A DNA stretch of 20,791 nt from a bacterium (GTDB lineage: Bacteria; Patescibacteriota; Microgenomatia; Daviesbacterales; UBA10151), in assembly GCA_027364775.1 (NCBI GenBank), contig DAHXOS010000067.1:1-20791 (forward strand), given 5' to 3'. Shown here piece by piece: positions 1 to 7,566 of this stretch; position 1 is the first letter of the stretch; each line of letters starts with the position of its first letter. Under the pieces are notes generated by a model. That model was not told the DNA's origin, made no database searches, and was given only the letters and a program-made list of their open reading frames with translations. Position numbers and translations under genes: made by a program.

Positions 1-205
1 GCGGGGAGGATTGCCCGTTTCACCCGAGCTTGACCTCGGTTCGTCACTGTTGCTCTAAACTAGCGGTTGATCTTTGACTCCGCTTAGATTACTCTAAGTT
101 CTATCAAAGGGTACCCGTTTCTACTTACGTAGAACACCCTGCTCTATGCTGTCTGGACTTTCCTGACCTGTCTGTTGACAAGCCTAAACGTCCATCTTCC
201 TAGGC
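1..205 (-). ncRNA. rnpB: RNase P RNA, 5' part (cut by the window edge)
   Basis: Catalytic RNA of ribonuclease P, which removes the 5' leader from precursor tRNAs. Read on the minus strand, it contains the conserved 5' core AGGAAAGTCC followed by GACAGCA and CAGGGTG, and further on ACAGTGACGAA and GTGAAACGGGCAATCC, all in the order expected for bacterial RNase P RNA. The 3' part, including the second strand of P4, lies beyond base 1. The 5' end is placed about 7 bases after a TATAAT box at 217-212, so it is uncertain by a few bases. It is transcribed divergently from the comM-like gene. Confidence 0.93.
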
Positions 206-211
206 ATCTTA

Positions 212-241
212 ATTATACCCTAGGTTACTTCTTAAATTCAA
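212..241 (-). promoter_or_regulatory. rnpB promoter
   Basis: On the minus strand, TTGAAT (241-236) and a perfect TATAAT (217-212) are separated by 18 bases. The -10 box ends about 7 bases before the start of the recognisable RNase P RNA, which fits a sigma70-type promoter. Confidence 0.75.
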
Positions 242-278
242 ATTCAAAGAGTATCTTTTATTAATAGTTACATTATTA

Positions 279-284
279 TATAGT
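279..284 (+). promoter_or_regulatory. Putative -10 box for the comM-like gene (near-leaderless)
   Basis: TATAGT ends 8 bases before the ATG at 293, so transcription would begin at or within about 2 bases of the start codon. No clear -35 box and no Shine-Dalgarno sequence is visible. TATTAT at 274-279 is an alternative -10. Confidence 0.4.
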
Positions 285-292
285 GGCTTTAG

Positions 293-1813
293 ATGCTGGC
301 TAAGGTCATATCTGGAGCAAATATCGGCATAAACTCGCTACCTGTTACTGTAGAGGTAGATATTGCATCCTCAGGGCTACCTTCTTTTACAATTGTTGGA
401 CTAGCAGACCGGGCGATAGAAGAATCAAGAGAAAGAGTTAGGTCTGCATTAAAAAATTCCAATATTGAATTTCCATTAAAAAGAATTACTGTAAATTTGG
501 CACCAGCAGATTTTCCCAAAGAAGGACCTATCTTTGACTTACCAATTGCAATAGGTTTAATGATTGGCTCTGGGCAAATAGAAAACAATTTGGATGATAC
601 CATGCTAGTTGGAGAATTATCTTTGGATGGGGGTTTAAGAAGAACACAAGGAGTTCTACCTCTGACCATTTTAGCTAAAAGAATTGGTTTGAAAAGAATT
701 TTTGTACCAAAAGATAATGCTGATGAAGCTGCAGTAGTAGAGGGAATAGATGTTTTTGCATTTAATAGTCTGAGTGAGGTTGCAGCTTTTTTATTAGGCC
801 TAGCTACTGTTGATATTTACCATTCAAAACCATTAGATTTGGAAAATAATCAAATATATGAGTATGACTTTTCCCAGATTAAAGGTCAGGAACAGGCTAA
901 AAGAGCCTTAGAAATAGCTGCATCTGGGGCGCATAACATTTTACTAAAAGGTCCTCCAGGTGCGGGTAAAACTTTGCTTGCACGATCATTCCCCTCAATT
1001 TTACCTAAAATGACACTAGATGAGGCTTTGGAAGTAACTCAGATTTATTCTGTTAGTGGAAATTTACCGTTTGATAAAGCAATTCTAACAACCCGGCCTT
1101 TCCGTTCACCTCATCATACGGCAAGTTATGTGGGAATTATAGGAGGAGGTGGAACAATTAAGCCGGGAGAGGTTTCTTTAGCTCATAGAGGAGTACTCTT
1201 TCTAGATGAATTACCGGAATTTCCCAGACAGGTTTTGGAATCTTTAAGACAACCTTTGGAGGACCGTAAAGTAATAATTTCCCGGGCTGCTGGCTCTTTA
1301 ACTTATCCTGCCCAGTTTATTTTACTAGCTGCCCAAAACCCTTGTCCTTGTGGATTTTTGGGGGCGTTAAATAAAAACTGTATTTGTATGCCCGGGCAAA
1401 TAGCCAGATATCAAAAGAAGATTTCTGGTCCATTATTGGATAGAATTGATATGCATTTAGATATCCCAGCTGTTGATGTAACTAAGCTTACCGATAATAT
1501 TGTCTCTGAATCTTCGGAGACTATCAGAAAAAGGGTAGAAAAAGCCAGACAGATTCAGTTAGATAGATTTAAAGATGTCGGCATTCTGGCTAATTCTGAA
1601 ATGAATAATTTACAAATTAAACAATTTTGTACAGTCACTAAAGAAGCCCTAGATCTTTTAAAAATGGCAATTGTCCAGATGAATTTATCTGCTCGGGCTT
1701 ACCACCGGATTTTAAAATTATCACGGACGATTGCCGATTTAGCGGAAAGCGAAAATATCACCGAAGGACATATTGCAGAAAGTTTGCAATACAGAACAAA
1801 AGATGAAAATTAA
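293..1813 (+). CDS. comM: ComM/YifB-family AAA+ ATPase (Mg-chelatase-like)
   Basis: 506-residue protein of the YifB/ComM family. In transformable bacteria ComM is a hexameric helicase that drives branch migration during DNA uptake. The N-terminal domain (about 1-170) carries the family's GLPSFTIVGL and NLAPADFPKEGP stretches. The AAA+ domain has Walker A GPPGAGKT (around 220-227) and Walker B LFLDELPEF (around 301-309). It is followed by the Cys-rich NPCPCGFLG...C.C segment, the LLDRIDMHLDIP sensor region and a C-terminal Mg-chelatase-like helical domain with the SARAYHRILKLSRTIADL signature. Length is normal for the family. It stands alone, divergent from rnpB, and its stop lies only 4 bases from the stop of the convergent signal peptidase gene. 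A competence role here is inferred from the family, although CPR bacteria commonly encode natural-transformation genes. Confidence 0.93.
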   Translation: MLAKVISGANIGINSLPVTVEVDIASSGLPSFTIVGLADRAIEESRERVRSALKNSNIEFPLKRITVNLAPADFPKEGPIFDLPIAIGLMIGSGQIENNLDDTMLVGELSLDGGLRRTQGVLPLTILAKRIGLKRIFVPKDNADEAAVVEGIDVFAFNSLSEVAAFLLGLATVDIYHSKPLDLENNQIYEYDFSQIKGQEQAKRALEIAASGAHNILLKGPPGAGKTLLARSFPSILPKMTLDEALEVTQIYSVSGNLPFDKAILTTRPFRSPHHTASYVGIIGGGGTIKPGEVSLAHRGVLFLDELPEFPRQVLESLRQPLEDRKVIISRAAGSLTYPAQFILLAAQNPCPCGFLGALNKNCICMPGQIARYQKKISGPLLDRIDMHLDIPAVDVTKLTDNIVSESSETIRKRVEKARQIQLDRFKDVGILANSEMNNLQIKQFCTVTKEALDLLKMAIVQMNLSARAYHRILKLSRTIADLAESENITEGHIAESLQYRTKDEN

Positions 1814-1817
1814 GTAA

Positions 1818-3236
1818 CTATTTTTTATTTAATTTTTTTGCCAAAGAGTCTATTTGATTATATAAATTCTCATCATCTTTTAGATACTGTTCCTGATCTT
1901 GGGTAAGCCATTGGTTTGCCTCCATTTGTTTTACAATCTCTTCAGTACGTAAAATTCTCAAAGCGATTAATTCATTAATCTTATCTATATCAGCTTTATT
2001 TTGTTCATAAAATTTACCGGAATCTTTTAGTTTTTGCCAGTCAGGTTGAATTTCTTTTAAAGAGTTTAGAACTTTTTTCCAGGAATCAATATTTTCTTTT
2101 TTATAATTGGGCGGTACATAACCTGCAAAATGTTGGACAATAATTTGGGTTGGACAACCGTTTAATTGACCCTCTACCTCAGCTAATCCAAAATCCTGAG
2201 CATCTTTACTGAGCAGGAATTTCTTCCAATTCGGTTGTTCAAAAAGATTTGCTATTAATTCATCTGCTGAATAGTAGCCAATAAGTTGGGCTTCACTCCA
2301 AACAATGTTTGAGTAACCAACATCGTTCATTGCTCTAAGTTGGGTATATCCACTTTTTGTAGCTTCAAAAGAAAAGTCATTGTAGTTTAAAATATTCTGG
2401 CCTCTTTTTTCTGCTGATAGTTCTAATTTATTCTCATATCTTAAAGTTTGTAGGTTAGCCTCAATACGCTTTTGATTTAGAAGCTTTAAGTACTCATCCT
2501 TATTAATTTTTATCTTACTGCTCTCACCTAGATCATTTTTAGTATCACGCCAATTTTTATCTAACTTGTTCAATTGATTTTTATAAGGCAAGACATAGTC
2601 AATATCCTTTAAATCTACAAGTCCTATCTCTTGTCTTGAGTCTCCGCTAACTTTACGGTTATCTCCCATTACAAAGACTTTACCTTTAGGAACTTTTAAT
2701 TTTTGGCAATCGCTTAAAAACTTACCACCAAAAGTCGAATGAGGTAAAGCTGTGTAAGGCTCTTTTTGGGGTTTGCCGTTAAGATATACAACTCCATCTT
2801 TTAACTCAATAACATCTCCTTCAGTTGCAATCACCCGCTTAATTAATCCTGATGCCTCGCCATAATTTTCCTTTGTTATTTGCTCGGTTTTTTTGTTACT
2901 AAAGGTTACGATGTCACCTTTCTCAATTTGATGGCCGAAGTAATTTTTACCAAAAATAAATAATCCATTTGGATATGGAAGCATCCCGACAATGCCGGCT
3001 ATTTCTTTAGCTTGCTCTTTTGGATTTTTGTTTTGGCCTTTTGGAAAGGTTGGATACATTGAACCAGTACCAGAAATAGCAACTTGCTCGTTAATTAATC
3101 TTAAACGGTTAAAGATTAGGTAAGTTACTAAAAGATAAATAATTACTAAAAAAAGTAATAAAGTACAAATTCTTAAAATCAAAAAGAACACATCTTTGAT
3201 TTTGGAAAAAGGACTCTTTCTATTTATTTTTTGCAT
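1818..3236 (-). CDS. lepB: Signal peptidase I fused to a CAP/SCP-like domain
   Basis: 472-residue protein. An N-terminal membrane helix (about 17-42) precedes a type I signal peptidase domain, which cleaves signal peptides from exported proteins at the outer face of the membrane. Its boxes are intact: SGTGSMYPT with the catalytic Ser59, LIKRVIATEGD with the general-base Lys133, and GDNR (191-194) plus SGDSR (197-201). After residue 240 the chain continues with about 125 residues resembling a CAP/SCP (PR-1-like) domain: LLNQKRIEANLQTLRY, then SEAQLIGYYSADELIANLF, W..FLLS.....FGLAEVEG and QIIVQHFAGYV (about 248-374). A charged helical tail (about 381-472) ends the protein. Ordinary signal peptidases stop near residue 210-220. 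The peptidase call is firm. The CAP call rests on spacing and pattern, and the usual CAP histidines are not obvious. No Shine-Dalgarno sequence precedes the ATG. Confidence 0.9.
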   Translation of the reverse strand: MQKINRKSPFSKIKDVFFLILRICTLLLFLVIIYLLVTYLIFNRLRLINEQVAISGTGSMYPTFPKGQNKNPKEQAKEIAGIVGMLPYPNGLFIFGKNYFGHQIEKGDIVTFSNKKTEQITKENYGEASGLIKRVIATEGDVIELKDGVVYLNGKPQKEPYTALPHSTFGGKFLSDCQKLKVPKGKVFVMGDNRKVSGDSRQEIGLVDLKDIDYVLPYKNQLNKLDKNWRDTKNDLGESSKIKINKDEYLKLLNQKRIEANLQTLRYENKLELSAEKRGQNILNYNDFSFEATKSGYTQLRAMNDVGYSNIVWSEAQLIGYYSADELIANLFEQPNWKKFLLSKDAQDFGLAEVEGQLNGCPTQIIVQHFAGYVPPNYKKENIDSWKKVLNSLKEIQPDWQKLKDSGKFYEQNKADIDKINELIALRILRTEEIVKQMEANQWLTQDQEQYLKDDENLYNQIDSLAKKLNKK

Positions 3237-3283
3237 ATTTTAAGAAAGATCTAACTTACATTATAAATTAAATTTAAGGACTT

Positions 3284-3321
3284 AAAAAGAAATCCCCCAC
3301 TTAAAAGCGGGGGAGTTCTTT
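3284..3321 (-). terminator. Intrinsic terminator of the DUF5679 operon
   Basis: On the minus strand the stem has about 13 pairs, with five G-C pairs (CCCCC at 3313-3309 facing GGGGG at 3298-3294) extended by an A/T-rich base (AAAGAA pairing with TTCTTT). It runs into a T-rich tract toward 3284. It follows the DUF5679 stop by about 35 bases. Confidence 0.8.
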
Positions 3322-3353
3322 AGATAGTGAAAATTCACAATCAACGTGCTGTT

Positions 3354-3497
3354 TTAGGCAGCGCCGCCAATTTTGTACATGCCGGTTCCACAAACTGAAC
3401 ACTTACCTTTCATAGCTTTCTTTCCATTTTTCATTGTTACTTCTTCGGTATCGTTAGCGTCTCTTTTTGCTCGGCATTTAACACAATACATTTGCAT
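3354..3497 (-). CDS. DUF5679 small zinc-ribbon protein
   Basis: 47-residue protein matching the DUF5679 pattern that is common in CPR bacteria and Chloroflexi. It begins MQMYCVKCRAK and ends CSVCGTGMYKIGGAA, so the pairs C5/C8 and C33/C36 can form one zinc site. The middle TMKNGKKAMKGK matches the family's linker. The molecular role is unknown; a nucleic-acid-binding or ribosome-associated role is only a guess from size and charge. The gene follows the small membrane-protein gene by 35 bases on the same strand, with GGAGGGGG in that gap. A terminator follows, so the two form an operon. Confidence 0.85.
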   Translation of the reverse strand: MQMYCVKCRAKRDANDTEEVTMKNGKKAMKGKCSVCGTGMYKIGGAA

Positions 3498-3532
3498 TAT
3501 TTAAATTCACCCCCTCCTCAAAAACTAATTAA

Positions 3533-3805
3533 TTAAAACTTAAAGCTAATTAATCTGTTTTGCAAGCTAAAGTATAAGATGAATTCAAGGCTCAATGCAA
3601 GCGTGGTCAGGAGGAAAATTCTTAATAAGTCATTTCTTAGGTAGGTAGATTCTTTATTACTGGTTAAATTTGCACTGTTGGTAATTTGGTTAATAGCTTT
3701 AACTTGAGGTACAACTTTCACTTTTTCAGTTGTAAGAGGTTCTTTGCCGAATAACTGATTTCTTAAGATTTTGAGTCTTTTTTCTTCTAGAGTTAGTTTA
3801 CTCAT
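3533..3805 (-). CDS. Small single-pass membrane protein, unknown function
   Basis: 90-residue protein that I cannot assign to a named family. A charged N-terminus (MSKLTLEEKRLKILRNQLF) and a polar linker (about 30-55) are followed by one hydrophobic helix (about 62-81, IFLLTTLALSLEFILYFSL) near the C-terminus. The protein is probably tail-anchored or has its N-terminus in the cytoplasm. Short proteins of this layout are frequent in CPR genomes. It is the first gene of an operon with DUF5679 and has a promoter with a consensus TTGACA and an extended -10 just upstream. The ATG at 3805 is the only sensible start. Confidence 0.7.
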   Translation of the reverse strand: MSKLTLEEKRLKILRNQLFGKEPLTTEKVKVVPQVKAINQITNSANLTSNKESTYLRNDLLRIFLLTTLALSLEFILYFSLQNRLISFKF

Positions 3806-3824
3806 CTTTAGTTAGCCTCGTTTG

Positions 3825-3853
3825 AGCCTAACACGATTAATTGAGCCTGTCAA
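3825..3853 (-). promoter_or_regulatory. Promoter of the small membrane protein/DUF5679 operon
   Basis: On the minus strand, TTGACA (3853-3848) and TAGGCT (3830-3825) are 17 bases apart, with an extended -10 TG one base upstream of the hexamer. The predicted start lies about 12 bases before the ATG at 3805. The -35 box is part of the perfect palindrome at 3849-3860. Confidence 0.6.
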
Positions 3854-3860
3854 GCTTGAC
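3849..3860. promoter_or_regulatory. Perfect 12-bp palindrome over a -35 box (possible operator)
   Basis: GTCAAGCTTGAC is exactly self-complementary and covers five bases of the minus-strand -35 hexamer. It lies between two divergent promoters. A repressor site is an inference from position and symmetry. Confidence 0.35.
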
Positions 3861-3882
3861 GAGCTTTGGTATTAATATTGGA

Positions 3883-3912
3883 TTGACAAAAAATAGCTTT
3901 AAAAGGTATATT
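3883..3912 (+). promoter_or_regulatory. Promoter of the DUF4446 gene
   Basis: Consensus TTGACA (3883-3888) and TATATT (3907-3912) are 18 bases apart. The predicted start site leaves a leader of roughly 8 bases before the ATG at 3927. Confidence 0.75.
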
Positions 3913-3926
3913 GGGAAGAGTAACTT

Positions 3927-4385
3927 ATGTATCCGGTGGGGGCAGTAATTGGATTTGGGCTGGTAGTTTTTACTTGGCTTTTGGTCTTGAGCGTTTTGCT
4001 TTTAAGAGAAAGAAGTTTTTTAAATCAACTTTTTCCTAAAGAAGCAGAAAGAGATATCAGGTACAAATTTAAGGAGTTATTGGAAGCAGTGGATCATCAG
4101 ACCAAATTAAATGATCAATTAAGCCGGGATTTACAAAGTTACAAAAAACATGGTTTAAATCATTTTCAACGGGCATCAATTGCAAGGTATAATCCTTACA
4201 ATGATACAGGTGGTGATCAAAGCTTTTCGTTTGCATTGCTGGATGGAAAGTTAAATGGGATATTAATAACCAGTTTGCATAGTAGAGCCGGAACCCGGGT
4301 TTATAGTAAGATAATTTCGCAGGGTAAAAGTGATTTGGAATTATCAAAAGAAGAGAAAGAAGTCTTGGGCAAGGTTTTAAATTAG
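3927..4385 (+). CDS. DUF4446 family membrane protein
   Basis: 152-residue protein of unknown function. It has one N-terminal membrane helix (about 5-27) and a helical, charged stretch (about 40-72). The conserved DUF4446 core has HFQRASIARYNPYNDTGGDQ followed by SFSFALLD, GILITSLHSRAGTRVYSK and LSKEEKEVL at the C-terminus. The family is widespread in Firmicutes and CPR bacteria and its length here is normal. No biochemical role is known. It is the first gene of a probable operon: the next start (4391) is 5 bases after the stop. Confidence 0.85.
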   Translation: MYPVGAVIGFGLVVFTWLLVLSVLLLRERSFLNQLFPKEAERDIRYKFKELLEAVDHQTKLNDQLSRDLQSYKKHGLNHFQRASIARYNPYNDTGGDQSFSFALLDGKLNGILITSLHSRAGTRVYSKIISQGKSDLELSKEEKEVLGKVLN

Positions 4386-4390
4386 AGATT

Positions 4391-5557
4391 ATGTTTAATA
4401 ATTTGAACAACACACAAAAAAAACTTATAACCGCAATATTTGCAGTTATTGTCTATATTGTTGCAACCGGAGTATCTTATTCAGTATTCTCGGCAGTGAA
4501 TGCTAAAAATAATCCAATGTTGGTAAACTCTCAAGCCGGTAGTGGTCAGGCAGTTAGCGATGTTGATGCTGAGCCTAATGAGCCAAAAACTGAGACATGT
4601 CCTTTAAATGGTGAAAAGCAAACAAAAAGTGCAAGGATTGTCTGGGAAAAGCGGAGACCGCTTGCGGTCATGATAGAAAACCAACTTGAAGCCAGACCTC
4701 AATCCGGTTTAACCTCGGCTGATATAGTTTATGAGGCAGTTGCAGAGGGTGGTATTACTCGTTTTATGGCTTTATATTTATGTAATTATAACGATGTTCA
4801 AGTTGGACCAGTAAGATCTGCCCGAACTTATTTTATAGATTGGCTTTCCGAATATGACGCTCTTTATGCCCATGTAGGAGGAGCTAACACCCCGGGACCA
4901 GCAAATGCTTTAGGCCAGATTATTGATTATAATATTAAAGATTTAAACCAGTTTAGTATTGGCTTCCCAACCTATTGGCGAGACTATGAAAGATTGGGTC
5001 GTCCAGTTGCAACAGAACATACAATGTATTCTACTATTCAAAAACTATGGGCAGTTGGTGAGAAACGTGGATGGGGTGCAGTAGATGAAAATGGTGTAAG
5101 GTGGGATAAAAACTTTAAACCATGGTTATTTGTGGATGGTAAATCTGCTGGGACTACAAATGCTGTAGAAGTTAATTTCTGGGAAGGATATAACGATTAT
5201 AAAGTGAATTGGATTTATGATAGTGCTACCAATTCATACAAACGTAAAAATGGTGGCCAAGACCAGATAGATTTAAATAACAAGAAACAGATTGCCCCTA
5301 AAAATATAGTTGTCCAGTTTGAAAGAGAATCTAACGCTAACGATGGTTATCCAAATAATGCCCATTTACTTTATGGTACTAAAGGTCAAGGTAAAGCTTT
5401 AATCTTCCAAAATGGTACTGTTACTGTGGGGAGTTGGAATAAAGCTAATAGATTAGCCAGAACAAAATATATAGATCAAAACGGCAAGGAAATTCAATTT
5501 GTCAGAGGTCAAATTTGGATTGAAACTGTTCCTGAAGGATCCAAAGTAACTTACTAA
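4391..5557 (+). CDS. DUF3048 domain-containing membrane-anchored protein (YerB-like)
   Basis: 388-residue exported protein. The N-terminal hydrophobic segment (about 11-36) has no lipobox cysteine, so it is a membrane anchor or uncleaved signal rather than the lipoprotein form of Bacillus YerB. Residues from about 75 carry the DUF3048 pattern: RRPLAVMIENQLEARPQSGL, ADIVYEAVAEGGITRFMAL, VGPVRSARTYFIDWLSEYDALYAH. The C-terminal DUF3048_C part includes NIVVQFERES, a hydrophobic-polar NGTVTVGSWNK stretch and the end IWIETVPEGSKVTY. The function is unknown; an extracytoplasmic envelope role is inferred. No Shine-Dalgarno sequence is evident, so translation may depend on coupling to the DUF4446 gene. 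Confidence 0.9.
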   Translation: MFNNLNNTQKKLITAIFAVIVYIVATGVSYSVFSAVNAKNNPMLVNSQAGSGQAVSDVDAEPNEPKTETCPLNGEKQTKSARIVWEKRRPLAVMIENQLEARPQSGLTSADIVYEAVAEGGITRFMALYLCNYNDVQVGPVRSARTYFIDWLSEYDALYAHVGGANTPGPANALGQIIDYNIKDLNQFSIGFPTYWRDYERLGRPVATEHTMYSTIQKLWAVGEKRGWGAVDENGVRWDKNFKPWLFVDGKSAGTTNAVEVNFWEGYNDYKVNWIYDSATNSYKRKNGGQDQIDLNNKKQIAPKNIVVQFERESNANDGYPNNAHLLYGTKGQGKALIFQNGTVTVGSWNKANRLARTKYIDQNGKEIQFVRGQIWIETVPEGSKVTY

Positions 5558-5586
5558 TCTGCTGCCCGGCAGGAGGTGAAAATTAA

Positions 5587-6171
5587 ATGGAAGAACTATT
5601 TGTATCAAAAGTCCGGGTTAAAATACTACAATTATTCTTAACCCAGGAAGAATCCTTATTCCATGTTAGGGAAATTGTTAGGCGGGTTGATGAAGAGATA
5701 AATGCTGTCAGGCGGGAATTGGCTAGGATGGAAAAATTTGGTTTGGTTGCATCCGAATGGAGGGCTAACAGAAGGCTTTACCGGATTCGAAAAGACCATA
5801 AATTTTACGCTGAACTTTTAGGATTAGTAGTTAAATCAGCTGGTTTAGGTGGGGCAATTATTAAAAATAAAACTCAGATAGGGAGAATTAAATATGCAAT
5901 GATGGCAACACGTTTTGCAAAGAATGAGCAATCAGGACCTGAAGATGTGGATCTATTAGTGGTAGGTCAAATTGTATTACCGGAGTTACAAGCATTAATA
6001 GCTGATGAGCAGTCAAGGCGTGAGCATGAAATTAACTACTCCTTTATGGATGAAGCTGAATTTAACTTTAGAGTTAGAAGAAGAGACCCTTTTATTATTA
6101 AAGTTTTAACACAGCCAAAAATTATGTTAATTGGGGATGAAGTTGAATTGCTCTCAGGAGTTATTGTTTAG
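5587..6171 (+). CDS. Winged-helix protein with a degenerate nucleotidyltransferase-like domain
   Basis: 194 residues. The first 70 residues form a winged helix-turn-helix (VRVKILQLFL, FHVREIVRRVDEEINAVRRELARMEKFGLV, wing RANRRLYRI). After a linker, residues about 98-190 resemble the MNT/polymerase-beta nucleotidyltransferase fold, with the metal-binding pattern EDVDLLVVG (D120, D122). The Gly-Ser motif that should precede it is replaced by YAMMATRFAK, so catalysis is doubtful. The protein is probably a DNA-binding regulator with a non-catalytic NTase domain. This architecture occurs in CPR bacteria and archaea; the target is unknown. It has a perfect Shine-Dalgarno AGGAGGTG 8 bases upstream, directly after a small CTGCC/GGCAG hairpin, and sits 29 bases after the DUF3048 gene. 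Confidence 0.75.
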   Translation: MEELFVSKVRVKILQLFLTQEESLFHVREIVRRVDEEINAVRRELARMEKFGLVASEWRANRRLYRIRKDHKFYAELLGLVVKSAGLGGAIIKNKTQIGRIKYAMMATRFAKNEQSGPEDVDLLVVGQIVLPELQALIADEQSRREHEINYSFMDEAEFNFRVRRRDPFIIKVLTQPKIMLIGDEVELLSGVIV

Positions 6172-6192
6172 TAACTGCGCTCCCTTTACAAT
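6164..6192 (+). promoter_or_regulatory. Promoter of secD (leaderless)
   Basis: TACAAT (6187-6192) ends 6 bases before the ATG at 6199, and a weak TTGTTT (6164-6169) lies 17 bases upstream. No Shine-Dalgarno sequence fits between them, so a leaderless transcript is predicted. The -35 box overlaps the end of the preceding gene. Confidence 0.55.
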
Positions 6193-6198
6193 AAAAAT

Positions 6199-7566
6199 AT
6201 GAATCCAAGAAAGTTATTTTGGTTAATTATTATATTGGTTATATTATCGCTTTTTGCCGACATACCAAAATTAAACAATTTACCAAAAGTCATAACACCA
6301 AGAATAAAAATTGGATCTTATGTCATTCCCCCAAAAGAAGTTAATGTTTCCAATTGGTTTGGTAAATTCCCGATTAAATTGGGGTTGGATCTCCAAGGAG
6401 GTTCGCAGTTAGTTTATGAGGCTAAATTAGATAAGATTCCAGAATCTGAAAAAGACCAGACTCTAGAATCTGTCAGGCAGGTAATTGATAGGAGAGTAAA
6501 TCCTGGTGGAGTTTCTGAGGCAGTTGTCCAATCTGCAAAAGTTGGAAGTAAAAGAAGGATAATTGTTGATTTACCAGGTGCCAAAGATGCATCTCAAGCA
6601 GCTCAATTAGTAGGCAAAACTGCACAATTAGAATTTAGAGAATTGCCTGAGTTGTCACAACTAAGTGAAAAAGAAATCGTAGCTACAAAATCCGGTTTGC
6701 CATTAATTTATTTAGCAAAATCAACTGGTCTTACAGGTTCAGACCTAAAACCAAATGGAGCGAAAGTAGTATTTGGAAATGGTAACTCTCAATCTGGAGG
6801 AGCGCAGGTAAGCCTTCAATTTAATGAGCAGGGTACTAAAAAATTTGCCAGTATAACTAAAAGGAATGTTGGCAAACAATTACCAATTTTTTTAGATGAA
6901 CAAATATTGTCAGCTCCAGTTGTACAGCAGGAAATTTTAGACGGTAACCCGGTTATTAGCGGGAGTTTTACTACCAATCAGGCAAAACAATTAGCAGATT
7001 TAATAAATGGGGGTGCATTAAAAGTTCCAATTGAATTAGTTGAACAACGTTCTATTGGTGCTTCTTTAGGCCAGGAATCAATTAACAAAAGCATTATTGC
7101 TGGTGCTATAGGGGTATTGATTGTTTGTTTATATATGGTTCTATACTATGGCTGGCTGGGATTAGTTGCTGATTTTGCATTAATAATTTATTCTTTATTT
7201 GTCTTTACAATATTTAAAACTGGATTATTTTTATTTCCGCCAGTTACCATAACTTTACCGGGTATTGCAGGATTTATTTTATCAATTGGTATGGCGGTTG
7301 ATGCTAATATCTTAATTTTTGAAAGAATGAAGGAAGAAAGAAGGTGGGGTAAATCAAATAAAATGGCACTTGATTTGGGTTTTAAAAGAGCTTGGTCTTC
7401 GATCAGAGATTCAAATGTTTCATCTTTAATAACTGCCGGGATTTTATATTATATGGGTAGCGGTTTAATAAAAGGATTTGCTTATACTCTGGCAATTGGG
7501 GTTGTAGTTTCGATGTTTACGGCAATCACGGTTACAAGAACTTTTCTTAGATTAATAATTAAATGA
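6199..7566 (+). CDS. secD: Protein translocase subunit SecD
   Basis: 455-residue membrane protein that, with SecF, uses the proton-motive force to pull preproteins out of the SecYEG channel. An N-terminal helix (about 7-25) is followed by the signature LGLDLQGGSQLVYEA (around 62-76). The periplasmic P1 region then contains RQVIDRRVNPGGVSEAVV and the QFNEQGTKKFASIT/ILSAPVVQQEI stretch. Five C-terminal helices follow, with GIAGFILSIGMAVDANILIFERMKEE and the RAWSSIRDSNVSSLITAGILYYMGSG loop. It is shorter than E. coli SecD (615 residues), as is usual for Gram-positive and CPR versions. Its stop overlaps the next start (ATGA), opening a four-gene operon that ends with secF. Confidence 0.96.
   Translation: MNPRKLFWLIIILVILSLFADIPKLNNLPKVITPRIKIGSYVIPPKEVNVSNWFGKFPIKLGLDLQGGSQLVYEAKLDKIPESEKDQTLESVRQVIDRRVNPGGVSEAVVQSAKVGSKRRIIVDLPGAKDASQAAQLVGKTAQLEFRELPELSQLSEKEIVATKSGLPLIYLAKSTGLTGSDLKPNGAKVVFGNGNSQSGGAQVSLQFNEQGTKKFASITKRNVGKQLPIFLDEQILSAPVVQQEILDGNPVISGSFTTNQAKQLADLINGGALKVPIELVEQRSIGASLGQESINKSIIAGAIGVLIVCLYMVLYYGWLGLVADFALIIYSLFVFTIFKTGLFLFPPVTITLPGIAGFILSIGMAVDANILIFERMKEERRWGKSNKMALDLGFKRAWSSIRDSNVSSLITAGILYYMGSGLIKGFAYTLAIGVVVSMFTAITVTRTFLRLIIK

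Noticed and set aside
289..669. Open frame of 126 codons on the minus strand within comM
   Set aside because: It is antisense to a clearly conserved coding region and has no domain, promoter or ribosome site of its own.
3327..3338. GTGAAAATTCAC inverted repeat as a separate regulatory site
   Set aside because: Short, A/T-rich centre, and located between a stop codon and its terminator; probably chance or part of the 3' end structure.
4069..4413. Minus-strand open frame of 114 codons over the DUF4446 gene
   Set aside because: Shadow of a conserved gene; the composition looks like reverse-translated coding DNA.
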